NCBI RefSeq assembly: GCF_024166365.1
Contig: NC_064837.1
Location: 82,083,553 to 82,147,552, forward strand
Reading direction: 5' to 3'
DNA from: Elephas maximus indicus
Taxonomy: Eukaryota > Chordata > Mammalia > Proboscidea > Elephantidae
DNA: 64,000 nucleotides
Part shown: positions 37,462-49,547 of the stretch, in pieces
Position numbering within the stretch: the stretch's first letter is position 1
Layout: the number at the start of each line of letters is the position of its first letter
Made by a program: the position numbers and the translations under genes
The notes under the pieces: generated by a model
What the model was told of the DNA's origin: nothing
What the model saw: only the letters and a program-made list of their open reading frames with translations
Databases searched by the model: none

Positions 37462-37700
37462 TTTTTTCCCTTCTTTTTTGTTTTAATTATTTTGTTGTTG
37501 TCATTGGGAATATACATAGCAAAACATACACCAATTCAACAGTTTCTACATGTACAATTCAGTGACATTGATTACATTCTTTGAGTTGTGCAACTATTCT
37601 CACCCTCATTTTCTGGGTTCTTCCTCCCCCATCAACATGAACTCACTGTTCCCTAAGATTCCTATCTAATCTTTTGAGTTGCTGTTGTCATTATAGTTCT
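37462..37700 (-). mobile_element. L1-type 3'-end fragment (unnamed)
   Basis: Starts with a T-run followed by TATACATAGCAAAACATACACC, ATTCAGTGACATTGATTACATTC, then a C-rich stretch. A second, more diverged copy in the same orientation is at 48003-48200. The T-run start and position immediately beside another antisense L1 3' end suggest a 5'-truncated LINE; the family is unclear. Confidence 0.5.
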
Positions 37701-38422
37701 TTTTTTTATTTTGCTATAGGTTTACAGAGCAAATTAGCTTCTCATTAAACAATTAATACACATATTGTTTTGTGACATTGATTGCCAACCCCACGACATG
37801 TCAACACAGTCCACTTCTCAATCTTGAGTTCTCTATTTCCATTCCTCTCTGTCAGACCAGTAAGTCTGCTCTTTTTTTTTGAGTTAGAATTTTGTTCTAC
37901 ATTTTTCTCCAGCTCTGTCCAGGACCCTCTATTGTGATCCCTATCAGAGCAGCTGGTCGAGGTAGCTGAGCACCATCTAGTTGTGTTGGACTCAGTCTGG
38001 TGGAGGTCGTGGTACTTGTGGTCCATTAGTCCTTTGGACTAATCTTTCCCTTGTGTCTTTCGTTCTCTTCATTCTCTCTTGCTCCAGATGGGGTGGGACC
38101 AGAGAAGTGTCTTAGATAGCCGCTCACAAGTTTCTAAGACCCAACAGGTTACTCACCAAAGTAGAATGTAGAACATATTCTTTATAAATCATGTTATGCC
38201 AATTGAGCTAGATGTCCCCTGAGACTATGGTCCCCAGCCCTTAGCCCAGTAAATTCTGTCCCTTTGGGAGTTTGAATGTGTCTATGAAGCTTCCATGACC
38301 TTGCCTTGGGCAAGTTGTGCCGACTTTCCTGGCATTGTGTACTATCTGACCCTTCACCAAATTTACCACTTACCTATTGTTTAGTGATTTTCCCTCCCCA
38401 CTCTTCTCCTCCCTCGTAACCA

Positions 38423-41400
38423 TCATAGTTTCTTTCTGTGTGTAAACCTTTCCATGAGTTTTTCTAACAGTGATCTCATACAGTATTTGTCCTTTCCTGA
38501 TTGAATTTCACTCATCGTAATGTCCTCCAGATTCATCCATGTTGTAAGATGTTTCACAGATTCACCATTGTTCTTTATTATTGCATAGTATTTCATTTTG
38601 TGTATGTACCATAGTTTGTTTATCCATTCTTCTGTTGATGGGCACTTAGGTTGTGTCCATCTTTTTCCTATTGTTAATAATGTCGCAATGAACATGGGTG
38701 CACATATGTCTGTTTGTATGATGGCTCTTATTTCTCTAGGATATATTCCTAGAAGAGGGATAGCTGGATCATATAGTATTTCTATTTCTAGCTTTTTAAG
38801 GAAGCCACCATATCTTTTTCCTAAATAGTTGTACCATTTTGCATTCCCGCCAGCAGTGCATTAAGAGTTCCAATCTCCCTGCAACCTCTCCAATATGTGT
38901 TAATTTCTATTTATTTTTTGATTAGTGCCAGTAATGTTGGGGTGAGATGGTGTCTCATTGTAGTTTTCGTTTACGTTTCTCTAATGGCTAGGGATCGCAA
39001 ATATTTTCTCACGTGTCTATTAGCCATGTGAATGTCTTCTTTACAGAAGTATCTGTTCATATACTTTGTCCATATTTTAGTTGGTTTATTTGTCTTTTTG
39101 TTGTAGAGGTGCAGGATTTTCCTACAGAATTTAGAGATTGCAACTTTGTTGGACTTGTCATAGCCAAATATTTTTCCCAATCTGTAGGTTCTCATTTTAC
39201 TGGGTTGGTGAAGTCTTCTGATGAGCATAAGTGTTTAATTTTTAGAAGATTCCAGTTACTAGCTTATCTTCTGGTGTTTGTGTATTGTTGGTTATGGTTT
39301 GTATGCCATTATGCCATGTATTAGGGACTCTTGTGTTGACCTTGTTTTTTCTTCTATGATCTTTATAGTTTTTGATTTCTTATTTAGGTCTTTGACTTAT
39401 TTTGAATTAGTTTCTGTGTATGGTGTGAAGTATGGGTTCTGTTCATTTTTTACAGATGGACATCTAGTTTTGCCAGCACCAATTGTTAGAAAGACTTTTT
39501 CCCCATTTAGTGGACTTTGGGCCTTTGTTGAAGATCAGTTGACCATAGGTGGGTGGATTTACATCTGCATACTTGATTCAATTCCATTGATTACTGTGTC
39601 TGTCATTCTACCAATACCAGGCTGTTTTGACTATTGTAGCTGTATAGCAGTTTCTGAGGTCAAATAGTATGAGGCCTCCTGCTTTATTCTTCTTCTTCAA
39701 TAGTGATTTACTTCTCTGTGGCCTCTTATCTTTCCAAATAAATTTAATTATTAGTTTTTCCATCTTTTTATAGAATGCTGTTGGACTGGCATTGCATTGT
39801 ACTTGCAGATTGCTTTGGGTAGAATTGACATTTTCACAATGTTGAGTCTACCTATCCATGTGCATGGTATGTTTTTCCATTTATGTAGGTCTCTTTTGGT
39901 TTCTTGCAATAGGATTTTGTAGTTTTCTTTGTATTATTATTATTTGTATATGTCCTTTACATCCCAGGTTAGATTTATGCCTAAGTATTTTATTTTTTTA
40001 GGGCTTATCTTAAATTGTATTGCTTTACTCATTTTCTTTTCCATGTTCTTTTTACCGGTGTTTAGGAATCCAACATTTTTTTGTATGTTTATCTTGTATC
40101 CCGCTATACTGCTGAATCTTTCTATTAGTTCCAGTAGTTTTCTTGTGTATCTTTGAGGATGTTTATGTACAGTATAATATCATCCTCAAATAAGGATAGT
40201 TTTACTTCTTCCTTGCCTATTTGTATGTCCTTTATTTCTTTTTCTTATTGCTGTAGGTAGGTCTCCTAGCACAATGTTTAATAGCAGTAGTGATAAAGGG
40301 CATCCTTGTTTTGTTTCTGTTCTCGGGGGGATGTTTTCAGCCACTCTCTGTTGAGAATGATGTTGGCTGTTGGTTTTCTTTAGATGCCCTTTATTATGTC
40401 GAGAAATTTCCTTTTTATACCTATTTTATTGAGACTTTTTATCAGGTATGGGTGTTATACTTTATCTAATGACTTTTCTGAGTCTACTGAGATGACCATG
40501 TGATTCTTTTGTTTTATTTATGTGGTGGATTACATCGACTGTTTCTCTAATGTTGAATCATTGTTGCATACCTGGTATGAATTCCACTTGGTCATGGTGT
40601 TTTTTTTAATATGATGCTGAATTCTATTGGCTAGAATTTTGTGGAGAGTTTTTGCATCTATATTCATGAGAGATATTGGTCTGTAATTTTCCTTTGTTTT
40701 TGGTGTCTTTGCCTGATTTTGGTATCAGGGTTATGCTGTCTTCATAGAATCAGTTAGGAAGTATCCCTTCTTTTGTATGTTCTGAAATAGTTTTAGTAGT
40801 ACTACTGTGAATTCTTCTTTGAATGTTTGGTAGAATTCTCCAGTGAAGCCATCTGAGCCAAGGCTGTTTTTATTGGAAGGTTTTTTTTTTTTTTTTATTA
40901 CCTTTTCAATCTCTTCTTGTTATGGGTCTGTCCAGATTTTAGAACTCAGCTTATGTTAGTTTAGGAAGATAGTGTGTTTCTAGAAATTTGTCCATTTCTT
41001 CTAGGTTTTCAAATTTGTTGGAGTATAGATTTCATAGTACTCTGTTATGAACCTTTTTATTTCAGTTAAGTCTGTTGTAATGTCCCCCGTTTCATTTCTT
41101 ATTTGGGTTATTTTTGTCTTCACCTGTTTTTCTTTTGTCAGTTTGACCAGTGGTTTGTTGATTTTGTTGATCCTTTGATAGAACAAACTCTTGGTTTTGT
41201 TGCTCCTTTATATTTTCTATTTCATTAACTTCTCTCTGATTTTCATTATTTCCTTTCTTTTCATGGCTGTGGACTTCTTCTGCTCTTCTCTTTCCGTTTG
41301 TCCAAGTAGTATAGCTAGTGTTTTGATTTTGTCCCTTTCTTCATTTTTGATGTGTGCATCTATCACTATTGACCTCTGAGCACTGCCTTTGCTGTGTCCC

Positions 41401-42256
41401 AAAGGTTTTGGTATGGGTTTCCATTCTCATTTGAGACTTTGAATTTTTTTTAATTCTCTCTTTGATATATTTTATTACCCACTGTTTTTTTAAGCAGGTT
41501 GTTATTTAGTTTCCGTATATTTGATATTTTTTCCTTGCTCTTCTTTTCATTAATTTCTACTTTTGTTGCTTTGTGATCAGAGAAGGTGCTTTGTATTATC
41601 TCAGTGTTTTGGGTTTTGTTTAAGGTTGCTTTGTGCCCTAAGATGAGGTCTATTCAGGAGAACGTTCCATGTGCATTGGAAAATAACAGGTACTTTGCTG
41701 CTGTTGGGTGGATTGTTCCGTATACGTGTATGAGGTCAAGTTGGTTGATTGTGGCCTTTAAGTCTTTTATATCTTTGTTGAGTTTCTTTCTAGATGTTTT
41801 GTCCTTTACCAAAGCTGGTGCGTTAAAGACTCCTACTATTATTGTGAAACTGTCCATTTCTTTTCAGTGTTGTTAGAGTTTGTTTTATGTTTTTGGACCC
41901 TGTCATTGCTTGTGTAGATATTTATTATTGTTATGTCTTCATGGTGGTTTGTCTCTTTAATCATTATATAATGTCCTTCCTTATCTTTTATGATTTTTGT
42001 TTTACAGTCTATGTTATCTGAGATTTTTGTTGCCTCTCCTGCTCCTTTTTTGTTTGTCATTTGCCTACTATATTATTTTCCATCCTTTCATTTTTAATAT
42101 ATTTATGTCTTCATTTCTAAGGTGTGCCTCTTGTAGACAGCATATTGATGAATTCTGTTTTTTAACCCATTCTGTCACTCTCTGTGTCTTTACAAGTACA
42201 TTTAAGTCATTTACATTCAGTATGATTATTGATAGGTATGAGTTTATTGCTGTCAT
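38423..42256 (-). pseudogene. L1 copy D ORF2 remnant (endonuclease-reverse transcriptase)
   Basis: The ATG complement at 42256 begins MTAINSYLSIIILNVNDLN, the normal L1 endonuclease start, followed by CCLQEAHLR. The coding region ends at 38423. The catalytic motif reads LFEDD at about 40194-40180: both Asp codons remain but the Ala of FADD is changed to Glu. Pieces of the endonuclease (42060-41839, 41857-41654), linker (41402-41001) and C-terminal part (38695-38423, ending near KYCMRSLL) are visible. Many frameshifts and stops separate them. Confidence 0.9.
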
Positions 42257-42387
42257 TTTGTAGTGCTTTTGTGTCTGTGTGTGTGGTGCAGATGTTTTCT
42301 TCACACCTCTTTCTCCCCGTACTGAATTCCTTTTGTTTGTGGATTTTTTTCATGTCTTTTGCTTTCGTAGATTTTATGTTTATCGAG

Positions 42388-42905
42388 TGTCTATGTTATC
42401 TAGCGCTGCTAAAACAGAAATACCACAAATGGATGGCTTTAACAAACAGAAGTTTATTCTGTCACAGCATAGTAGGCTAGAAGTCCAAATTCAGGGCATC
42501 AGCTCCAGAGAAAGGCTTTCTGTCTTTCTGTTGGCTCTGGAGGGAAGTTCTTGTCATCAATCTTCCCTGGTCATGGAGCTTCTCAGCACGGGGACCCTGG
42601 GTCCAAAGGACACTTTCTGCTCCCAGTGCTGCTTTCACGGTGGTATGAGATTGCCATCTCTCTCTCTCTTTTATATCTCAAAAAAGATTGGCTTAAGACA
42701 CAAACTCTTCCTATAGATTGAGTCCTGCCTCATGAACATAACTGCTACTAATATCATCTCATTAACTGATACTAATCTCATCTCATTAACAAAACACATA
42801 GGCAAATCACATCAGAGGACAAAATGGTGGACAATCACACAATACTGGGAATCATGACATAGCCAAGTTGACATATTTTGGGAGGACACAATACAATCCA
42901 TGACA
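42388..42905 (-). mobile_element. Solo LTR (MaLR/ERVL-like) inserted in L1 copy D
   Basis: 518 bases with TG...CA ends, antisense relative to the copy at 54665. It reads GCTGCTAAAACAGAAATACCAC at the left and ends CAATCCATGACA. Flanks TCGAG (42383-42387) and CTGAG (42906-42910) match at three of five bases, so the target duplication is decayed or the boundary is slightly off. It lies just upstream of the ORF2 start, in the L1 spacer. Confidence 0.82.
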
Positions 42906-43239
42906 CTGAGACTTTATCTTTTTCTTCTTTATTTTAATGAGTAGGTTTATTAACTTTCTTTTTGGTTATCTTAAAATTTACACCATCTTCCTAAGTTTAA
43001 ACCAGTCTTTTATTACATGATATCACCTTGACTTCCTTTCCATTTGAAAATCCTGTACCTACACTATTTATTCTCACTTTTATTGTTCTGATGTTGTTGT
43101 CATTTGCAGATTGACTTCCCTTGTTCCCTGTTGTAAATCTTTTACTTTTCTTTTGTCCTTTAGTGCTCATTAGCTAGGTTGGCACCTGGCTGATACTCTC
43201 CTCTGTCCTAGATTCAGGTTGTTGTCTGATGTCGTTGGT

Positions 43240-44269
43240 TCTCTAACTGAAGGACTCCTTTTCATAATTCTTGTAAGTTTGGTTTGGTTTTGACATATTC
43301 CCTTAATTTCTATTTATCTGGAAATTTCCTAATTTCACCGTCATATTTGAGTGAGAATTTTGCAGGATGTATTATGCTTAGTTGACAAATTTTCTTTCAA
43401 GTTTTTATATGTCATCCCATTTCCTTCTTGCCTGCATGGTTTCTGCCTAGTAATCAGAGATTAGTCTTATAGTGTCCGCTTTGTATGTGACTTTTCATTT
43501 TTCTCAACTACTCTCAAGATTCTTTTTTTGTTTTTAGTTTTGGCAAGTATAATTACGATACGTTTTGGTGACTTTCTTTTGAAGTCTATTCTATATGTGC
43601 TTTTTTTGAGCTTCTTGGATGGGCAGCTTTTCATTTTTCATTATATTAGGGAAGATTTCTGTCAGCAAGTCTTCAGTGATTCTCTCTGTGTTTTCCATTT
43701 TCTCCCCCGTTCTGAAATTCCTGTCACTCACAAATTCTTGCTTCTGATTGTGTCCCACATGGTTCTCAGCTTTTCTTTATTCTTTTTTCAGATTTTTCCT
43801 CAAACAAAGTGGTACCCAAGCATTTGTCTTCGGTTTCACTGATCTTGTGTTCCCTTGTTTCAAATTTGCTCCTAAACCCTTCTATTGCACTGCCCATTTC
43901 TAAAATTATTTTGTCTTCTGGATTTCTAATTGCTGTTTTTTGTATCATTTCTAATTGTTTATTTATTTTGACATTTTGCTCTTGTATTATTTCCCCAAAT
44001 TCTCCCTGTGCTTTGTGTTTTCCCTGATTTTTTTCTGTATTTTCCATGATTTTGTCTATTTTTCCTTAGTTTTGTCTGTCTCTTCCTTCATCTCTCTCTT
44101 AATCTCTTGGAGAGTCCTGAGTATTAGACTTTTGAACTCCCTATGAGGTAATTCCAGTGCCTTTACTTCTTCCAGAGGCCGTGTGGTGTTTTATTTTGGT
44201 TGCTTTTTGGAATCATCCTGTCCTTTTGTTTTTAATATGTTTTGATATTGTCTATTGTTTCCAGGACAT
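43240..44269 (-). pseudogene. L1 copy D ORF1 remnant
   Basis: The start is placed at 44269 because the next codons align with the ORF1 start of copy C (ATGGCTCAGAGACAACAG versus ATGTCCTGGAAACAATAG); codon 6 is already a stop. A later open stretch (44047-43766) is rich in Lys/Glu heptads (KINKQLEMIQKTAIRNPEDKII) and ends in the L1-type linker LGTTLFEEKSEKRI, the counterpart of copy B's NVAEEKSDKRI. C-terminal-domain traces continue to about 43240. Confidence 0.78.
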
Positions 44270-44429
44270 TCAGGAATTATTTTCTTCATTTATTGATTGT
44301 AGATTTGTTTGTTTCATCCCGTTTCTTGTTTTATTTGGTTATATCTGAGCAGGCAGGCTGGGTGTGTTTTGTTGCTTGTCTGTGGGCATAATTCTCACCA
44401 CCTTGCCCAGGGCGGCAAGGCTGGTTGCT

Positions 44430-46340
44430 CAGCTATGATGCAGTGGGAAAGTCCAGTAGGGAGGGGAGAGGGATGGATCATTTGCAACATGAACTTGGGC
44501 TGACAGGGAAGTGCCGATGTGGTTCAGAGGTCCAGGGGTTTGCACTGATGCCTCTCATGGGTACGGCACTTTGTGTGTGGTGTAGATAGGCAGGAGGCAA
44601 GGGAGAGAATGCAATGTGTGGAACTAAACAGGTGACAGAAAGAAGAGAAATAAGAGACAGAGAAACAGAATCAAAACAAAGCAAAAAATGGAGAGGCAAA
44701 AGAAAAAGAATTAAATAAAATGGCAGTGTGGTGGAATTCAGCAGGTGGGGCAGGGCATACCCAGGGAGGCTATGTGCTGGTGACTTTCTAGTTGAGAGAG
44801 CCGAGCTCAGCCTGTTGAGAAGGGGCATGGGCAGTGCATGGGGCTAGATGGACTGGAGAAAGGAAAAGAAAGAAGGGAAATAGAGAGAGGAAACAAAACA
44901 ACAACAACAAAGATAAATGTGGCGCTGAAGGAGCCTACTGTTGGGGCAGGGTGGAAGCAGGGTGATGGCAAGCTGATGTCTTTATCACTGGCTGGTGTGG
45001 CATGGCCTGTCAGGAAAGAGTGGAAGCAGTGCAGGGCCTAGGTGGAAGGAAGAAGGAAAGGGGAGAAGAAGAAAGAAAAAGAAAAAATATGGTGCTGAGG
45101 GAGCCAGCCTGTGGAAGTAGTGCAGACCCAGAGAGGCCTTGTGCCAAAGGCTCTCTAACCAAGTGGTGCAACAAGCCTGTCAATACGGAGGGGGCAGCTC
45201 ACATGGCCAGGTGGGCAGGAGAAAGAAAGAGAAGGAATGAGGAGAGAAAAAAGAAACAACTACAAAAAGGAAAAAAAAGCAAAAACAAATAAAAATTGTG
45301 CTGAGGAAGCCAGTTGGTGATTGTGATGCAGAACTGGGGAGGCGGCGTGCCAGTGTCTCTCTACCCTAGTGGTGCATCACAACTCTTTGAGAGAGGGTGG
45401 GGGTGGCACACAAGGCTAGGTGTGTGGGAGAAAGGAAGAGGAGGTAGGAGGTGAGAGAGAAGAAACTGGAAAAAAGAAAAGACCAAAGGAAACAAACCAA
45501 AACAATATTGTGATTAGGGAGCTGGCTGGTGGGGATAATGTAGGCCCAGGGAGGCTGTGTGCTGGTGGCTTCCTAGCCGAGATGTGCAGTAAGGCCGTTC
45601 GAGAAGGAGCAGGGACACTATACAAGACTAGATGGGTGGGAAACAGGAAAGGAGGAAGAGAGAGAGTAGAAACAAAAACAAAAAAATATGGTGCTGAGCC
45701 GGCCAGTGGCAGCAGCATGGATCCAGGGCACTCTAGCCCAGCGGTGCAACACTACCGGTTAAGATGGGATGGGGGCAGCACATGGGTCTAGGTGGGTGGA
45801 AGATAGGGAAAGAAGGAAGAGATAGAGAAAAATCTGAAAAAAAAAAAAAATGGACTGAGAGACCCAGCCAGTGTGGGCAACACAGAACTGGGGAGGCCAT
45901 GTTGGCAGCTCTCTAGCTGAACAGTGCTAATACGGCCCATCAAGAAGGGATGGGGATGGCACATGGGGCTATCTGGGTGGGAGAAAGCAAAGGAAGGTAG
46001 GGATAAAGAGAGGCAGGAAAAAAATGGTGCTAAGAGACCTGGCCAGTGGGGGTGGCACAAAACTGAGGAAGATGTGCCAGTGGCTCTCCGGCCCAGCAGT
46101 GTGGCATAGCTTGTCAATAAAGGATGGGGACAGCAAAGGGGCTGGCAGGGTGGAAGAAAGAAAAGGAAGGAAAGGAGACAGAGAGAAGAAACAAAGAAAG
46201 GCAGAATAATAATAAAAATAATCGGCACTGAAGGAGCCAGCTGGTGGGGTCGGGGAGGACCTGGGCAGCAGTGAACTGGTGTCTCTCCATCAGAGTGACT
46301 GTAGCCCATTGGAAAATGGATAGAGGCCGCGTAGGAGGAA
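44430..46340 (-). repeat. Tandem array of ~165-212 bp units in the 5'UTR of L1 copy D
   Basis: Units begin (plus-strand reading) with a variant of ATGGTGCTGAGGGAGCCAGC at about 44721, 44917, 45087, 45295, 45507, 45686, 45850, 46023 and 46220, with a decayed extra unit before 44721. Spacing is 164-212 bases. Each unit has a unique-looking first half (GGGGAGGC..TGTGCCAGTGGCTCTCTA, then GCAGCACATGGGGCTAGGTGGG) and a purine-rich second half (GGAGAAAGGAAAGGAAGG...AAACAAAAAC). The array sits between the L1 leader and ORF1, the position of promoter monomers in rodent L1 families. Units differ from each other considerably, so the array is old. Confidence 0.9.
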
Positions 46341-46344
46341 GAAG

Positions 46345-46700
46345 GGTGAGGGGTGGGAAAGCGTGTATCCCTGCTTGCTGAGTGCTCTGACTCTTGTTGC
46401 GAGCCCTATGAAGTTAACTTCCTGTACTCCCTGTCTGTATTCCTTGGTGGTTATAGTCCAAGATGGCGAATCTGTGCCACCTTAGCTGGTAGGGAACCTC
46501 CACTCCACAGTTCTCCTCATTCTCTCTTCTCTGTCAGTTTCTTATCCCATTCAGTGTTTGATCAAATTCTTTCCCTTCATTTGATGCTTAGGGTTCCAGG
46601 ATTGACATTTGTGTCTGTTTCACTTAGTTTTGGGGGTCTTTGCTGCAGAGGGACAGCATGCTGCTTCTGTCCATAGCACCATGTTGGCTTCCCTATCAGC
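46345..46700 (-). promoter_or_regulatory. L1 copy D 5' leader
   Basis: In L1 orientation this starts GGAAGCCAACATGGTGC, aligning with the copy C start (CTAAGATGGTGG). Shared downstream words include GCAAAGACCC, AAGTGAAA and AAGCATCAAA. A second box, CCAAGATGGCGAAT (plus strand, about 46459-46472), resembles the YY1-type L1 start motif but points away from the L1. Promoter activity is only inferred. Confidence 0.6.
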
Positions 46701-47369
46701 AGCTGTAGCTCTTAACTGTGTCACAAGGTCTCCAAGAATTTTTCAAAACAAAACGATAATACAAACAATGACAATAAAAGCAAACAACTAGGCACTTTAT
46801 AGGAAAACTACATGAAATTTCTTAGTGAGAAGATAGTTAATCATGAAACAACTTTTATACTTATGGAACAATTCGCACTGCCTATTTCATATTGTGAGAG
46901 CTATGGAAAGTTACTTCCCCACATCCTTCCCTCATAAATAGTCCATTTCATCAATATTTTCAATTCTGGTGTCATAAAGTTTTCAAACAGTCCTTTTATG
47001 TGATAAGATCTGTAAACTAAGAAGTAAAATCACCTCACTATTTTTTATATCGAATACATGTATTTTCATTTTCTTTATCATAAGGGCATATATGTATTCT
47101 ATTATTCTTATTATTAACTAAATTTTAGCTCCATTAATACTCCTTAATGTATTGTATGTGTTTTATTTTGTTTGTTTCTCCTGCTCTCTTATCTTCCTTC
47201 AAATTAGTTTAAATTGTAATTTGCCGTTTTTTAAAAATGTTTGGGATGGAAACTTAGGTCATCCATCAAGATGGATGAACTTTCAGCCTATTCCTCTGTT
47301 CTCATGTGTTTATTTAAGGCCATACAATTTCTTAGAATGTTAACTTGACCTGTGCTTACATATTTTGAT
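46701..47369. other. AT-rich intergenic sequence, nothing recognised
   Basis: No gene or nameable repeat. May include decayed continuation of the ancient L1 that follows. Confidence 0.45.
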
Positions 47370-48000
47370 ACGTAATTTTATTATTTTCATTTCATTCAAT
47401 TTTAAGTATTCTAATTCCTATTGTGATTTTATTTTCAACCTATACATTATTTATAAGTATATTGCCTAAATGTCCATGCATATTTGGATTTCTAGTTATC
47501 TTTGAATATTATTAAAAACACCCCTTTTCGTTTATATTTACAACTCTACTGGTATAATTTTTAAAATTTTTATGATGTCAGAGAATATGCTTTATTTAAC
47601 TTAAATTATCTGAAATTAGTTGAGTCTTATTTTATGGCCTAGCATATAGTCAAATTTTTAATAAACATTTCATGAACATTTAAAACTTTTAAGTGTTGTG
47701 TAGTTAAGTACAGTGTTCTAGTTAGTTCAATTTGGTTGCGTTCATTAATCACATGTTTAAATATTCTATACCTTTATTTTATTTTTGTTTTTATATAATT
47801 TCTGAGCTATTTAAATCTCCAAAATTCCTACGGATTTTTTTTATTCCCTTTGTAGTGCTGTGAATTTCTGAATTCCAGTACTTTGACATTGTGCATATCA
47901 ATTTGGAATTGTTCTATCTTCTTGATGAATATAACTTTTTGTCATTATGAAAAATATCTATACTGATTTATATTAATATAGCTGAACTAGCTTTTAAAAA
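47370..48000 (-). mobile_element. Ancient L1 fragment (ORF2 endonuclease region)
   Basis: Antisense, strongly diverged. GATGTCAGAGAATATGCTTT (about 47573) and TTATGGCCTAGCATATAGTC (about 47632) correspond to the SDH and DHILGHK part of the endonuclease, and AAATCTCCAAAATTCCTAC (about 47812) to the VGDFN part. No ORF survives. Confidence 0.75.
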
Positions 48001-48002
48001 TA

Positions 48003-48200
48003 TTTTATCACATTTTTGGTAAAAATATACATAGCAAAACACACTTCCATTTAAAAATTTTCTATAGATAATGTTCAGTGACATTGTTACATTCTTCACA
48101 TTGTGTCAACATTGTCATTATTTCCATTGTAGTTGTTTCACTCTCATTAACTTAATCCCACTGCCTAACAAACTTCTAATGACAATCCTACTGAAATATA
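48003..48200 (-). repeat. Second copy of the 3'-end-like repeat at 37462-37700
   Basis: Shares TATACATAGCAAAACACAC, TTCAGTGACATTGTTACATTC and the following CTCTCATT/CTAACA region with 37470-37690, at lower identity. Probably a LINE 3' end; family not recognised. Confidence 0.55.
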
Positions 48201-49382
48201 GACACAGATAAATTCTAAATAATGTGACTTCACAATAAAATACCTTATATTATGTTTAAGAGGTCACCAAGTAATAGCAAGCAGAAACAATAACTGCTGA
48301 ATAGACTCGTAAAAACTAAAGAATTTGAAAGAATTCACACAAACTATACTGAAGAATGTTTAATAGTTTGATGAAATAAACTTTTCCCAGTATATTTAAG
48401 AACAGATATAAGACTATTGAACAGCAGGAATTTTTTTTTTTAAATGGGACTAATCGAAACTAAGGTAAAAATTGAGGTAAAAATTAAATATATAAGCTAC
48501 AAAGATGATTGACATATTTGTTTGTTAATAAACAAAATCAGAAACTATGAGTACATAATGATATTAAGTAATTAATAAGTTGAAAGTGTTATGAAGACTG
48601 ATATATCCAGAGTATTCAAAGTACCTTCCCACAAAATGCTTATTAATTACAAATATAAAACATTACTTTTATGGTGGAGAAGTCTGTCAATCACCACGTT
48701 ATGCAAGAGATAAGACTCAATGAAAAAATAGGATCACTTCCGTGATTCTGGTGCCAAAAAGTAAATTAATGGAATCTAATCAGGTAAAAACCTAGAAAAA
48801 CACAAATCAAGGGACATTATATAGGCTTACCAGAAAGTAATCTCCAACATGCAAGGAAGTTAAGGAAAGACTGAAAAACCATTCTGTATTAAATGAAATT
48901 AAAGAGTCATGCTAATCAAATGAAAACATAACTCTGAGCTATTTATACCTCTATAAACTTGAAAAAATTGAATGGGATTGGGATATTGGATGTTATTAAT
49001 ATATCAATGTTAGTGTGCTACTGTTCTAATATTTATTAAGAACGGATTCATGTTATTATATAGTAGATATTTTCTTTTTTTATAAGCAATGCACACTGTA
49101 GTGTTGAGCAGGAGATAGGGCATCAAATGATTCAGGAAAAAACAAAAAAATTTTCTTGCTCTGTATTTTAACTTTCAAGTTTAAGTTTAAGATGGTTTCA
49201 GAATAGAAATAATAATTAACAGGAGCCATTTAAATTTTTTATTTTAAATACTTCTCAAGCCTTAGGGTGGGCCACAATCAAGTTAGTGGAATCTTAATAT
49301 ATTGCCTAATTAAGGCAAGAGAAATGTTCCTGTTTGAGATAAAGTCTCTGACCAGTAGAACGACTCATATAGCCCCAAAACC
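48201..49382. other. AT-rich intergenic sequence, nothing recognised
   Basis: No gene and no repeat I can name with confidence. Confidence 0.45.
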
Positions 49383-49547
49383 CAAAAAGCGAAACTGGTT
49401 GCTGTTGAGTAGATTCCGACTCACAGTGACCCCATAGGGCAGAGTACAACTGCCCTATAGTGTTTCCAGGAGCGGCTGGTGGATTTGAACCACTGACCTT
49501 TTGGCTAGCAGCCAAGCTCTTAACCACTGCACCTCCAGGGCTCCCAG
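49383..49547 (-). mobile_element. tRNA-derived SINE, full length
   Basis: Antisense SINE with tail complement AAACTGGTTGCTGTTGAGTAG, body CAGAGTACAACTGCCCTATAG, B-box complement GGTGGATTTGAACC and head complement GCACCTCCAGGGCTCC. No clear target duplication. Confidence 0.88.

Larger units (their letters stand above)
37704..46700 (-). mobile_element. L1 LINE, copy D, full length, older, with tandem 5'UTR repeats
   Basis: Antisense L1 of about 9.0 kb including an LTR insertion (42388-42905). In its own orientation: leader 46700-46345, tandem array 46340-44430, short unique segment, ORF1 44269 to about 43240, spacer with the LTR, ORF2 42256-38423, 3'UTR to the T-run at 37704. More diverged than copies A-C, so older. 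The leader aligns with the start of copy C's 5'UTR, showing the 5' end is complete. Confidence 0.92.

Noticed and set aside
45788-46309. 173-codon Pro/Ser/Leu-rich minus-strand open frame and several Lys/Arg/Glu-rich plus-strand frames
   Set aside because: All arise from the purine/pyrimidine asymmetry of the tandem units in the 5'UTR of L1 copy D; they are composition artefacts, not proteins.
44430-46340. CRISPR-like array (repeat-spacer periodicity)
   Set aside because: The repeats are long, diverged, contiguous and part of an L1 5'UTR in a mammalian genome; there are no short identical repeats with unique spacers.
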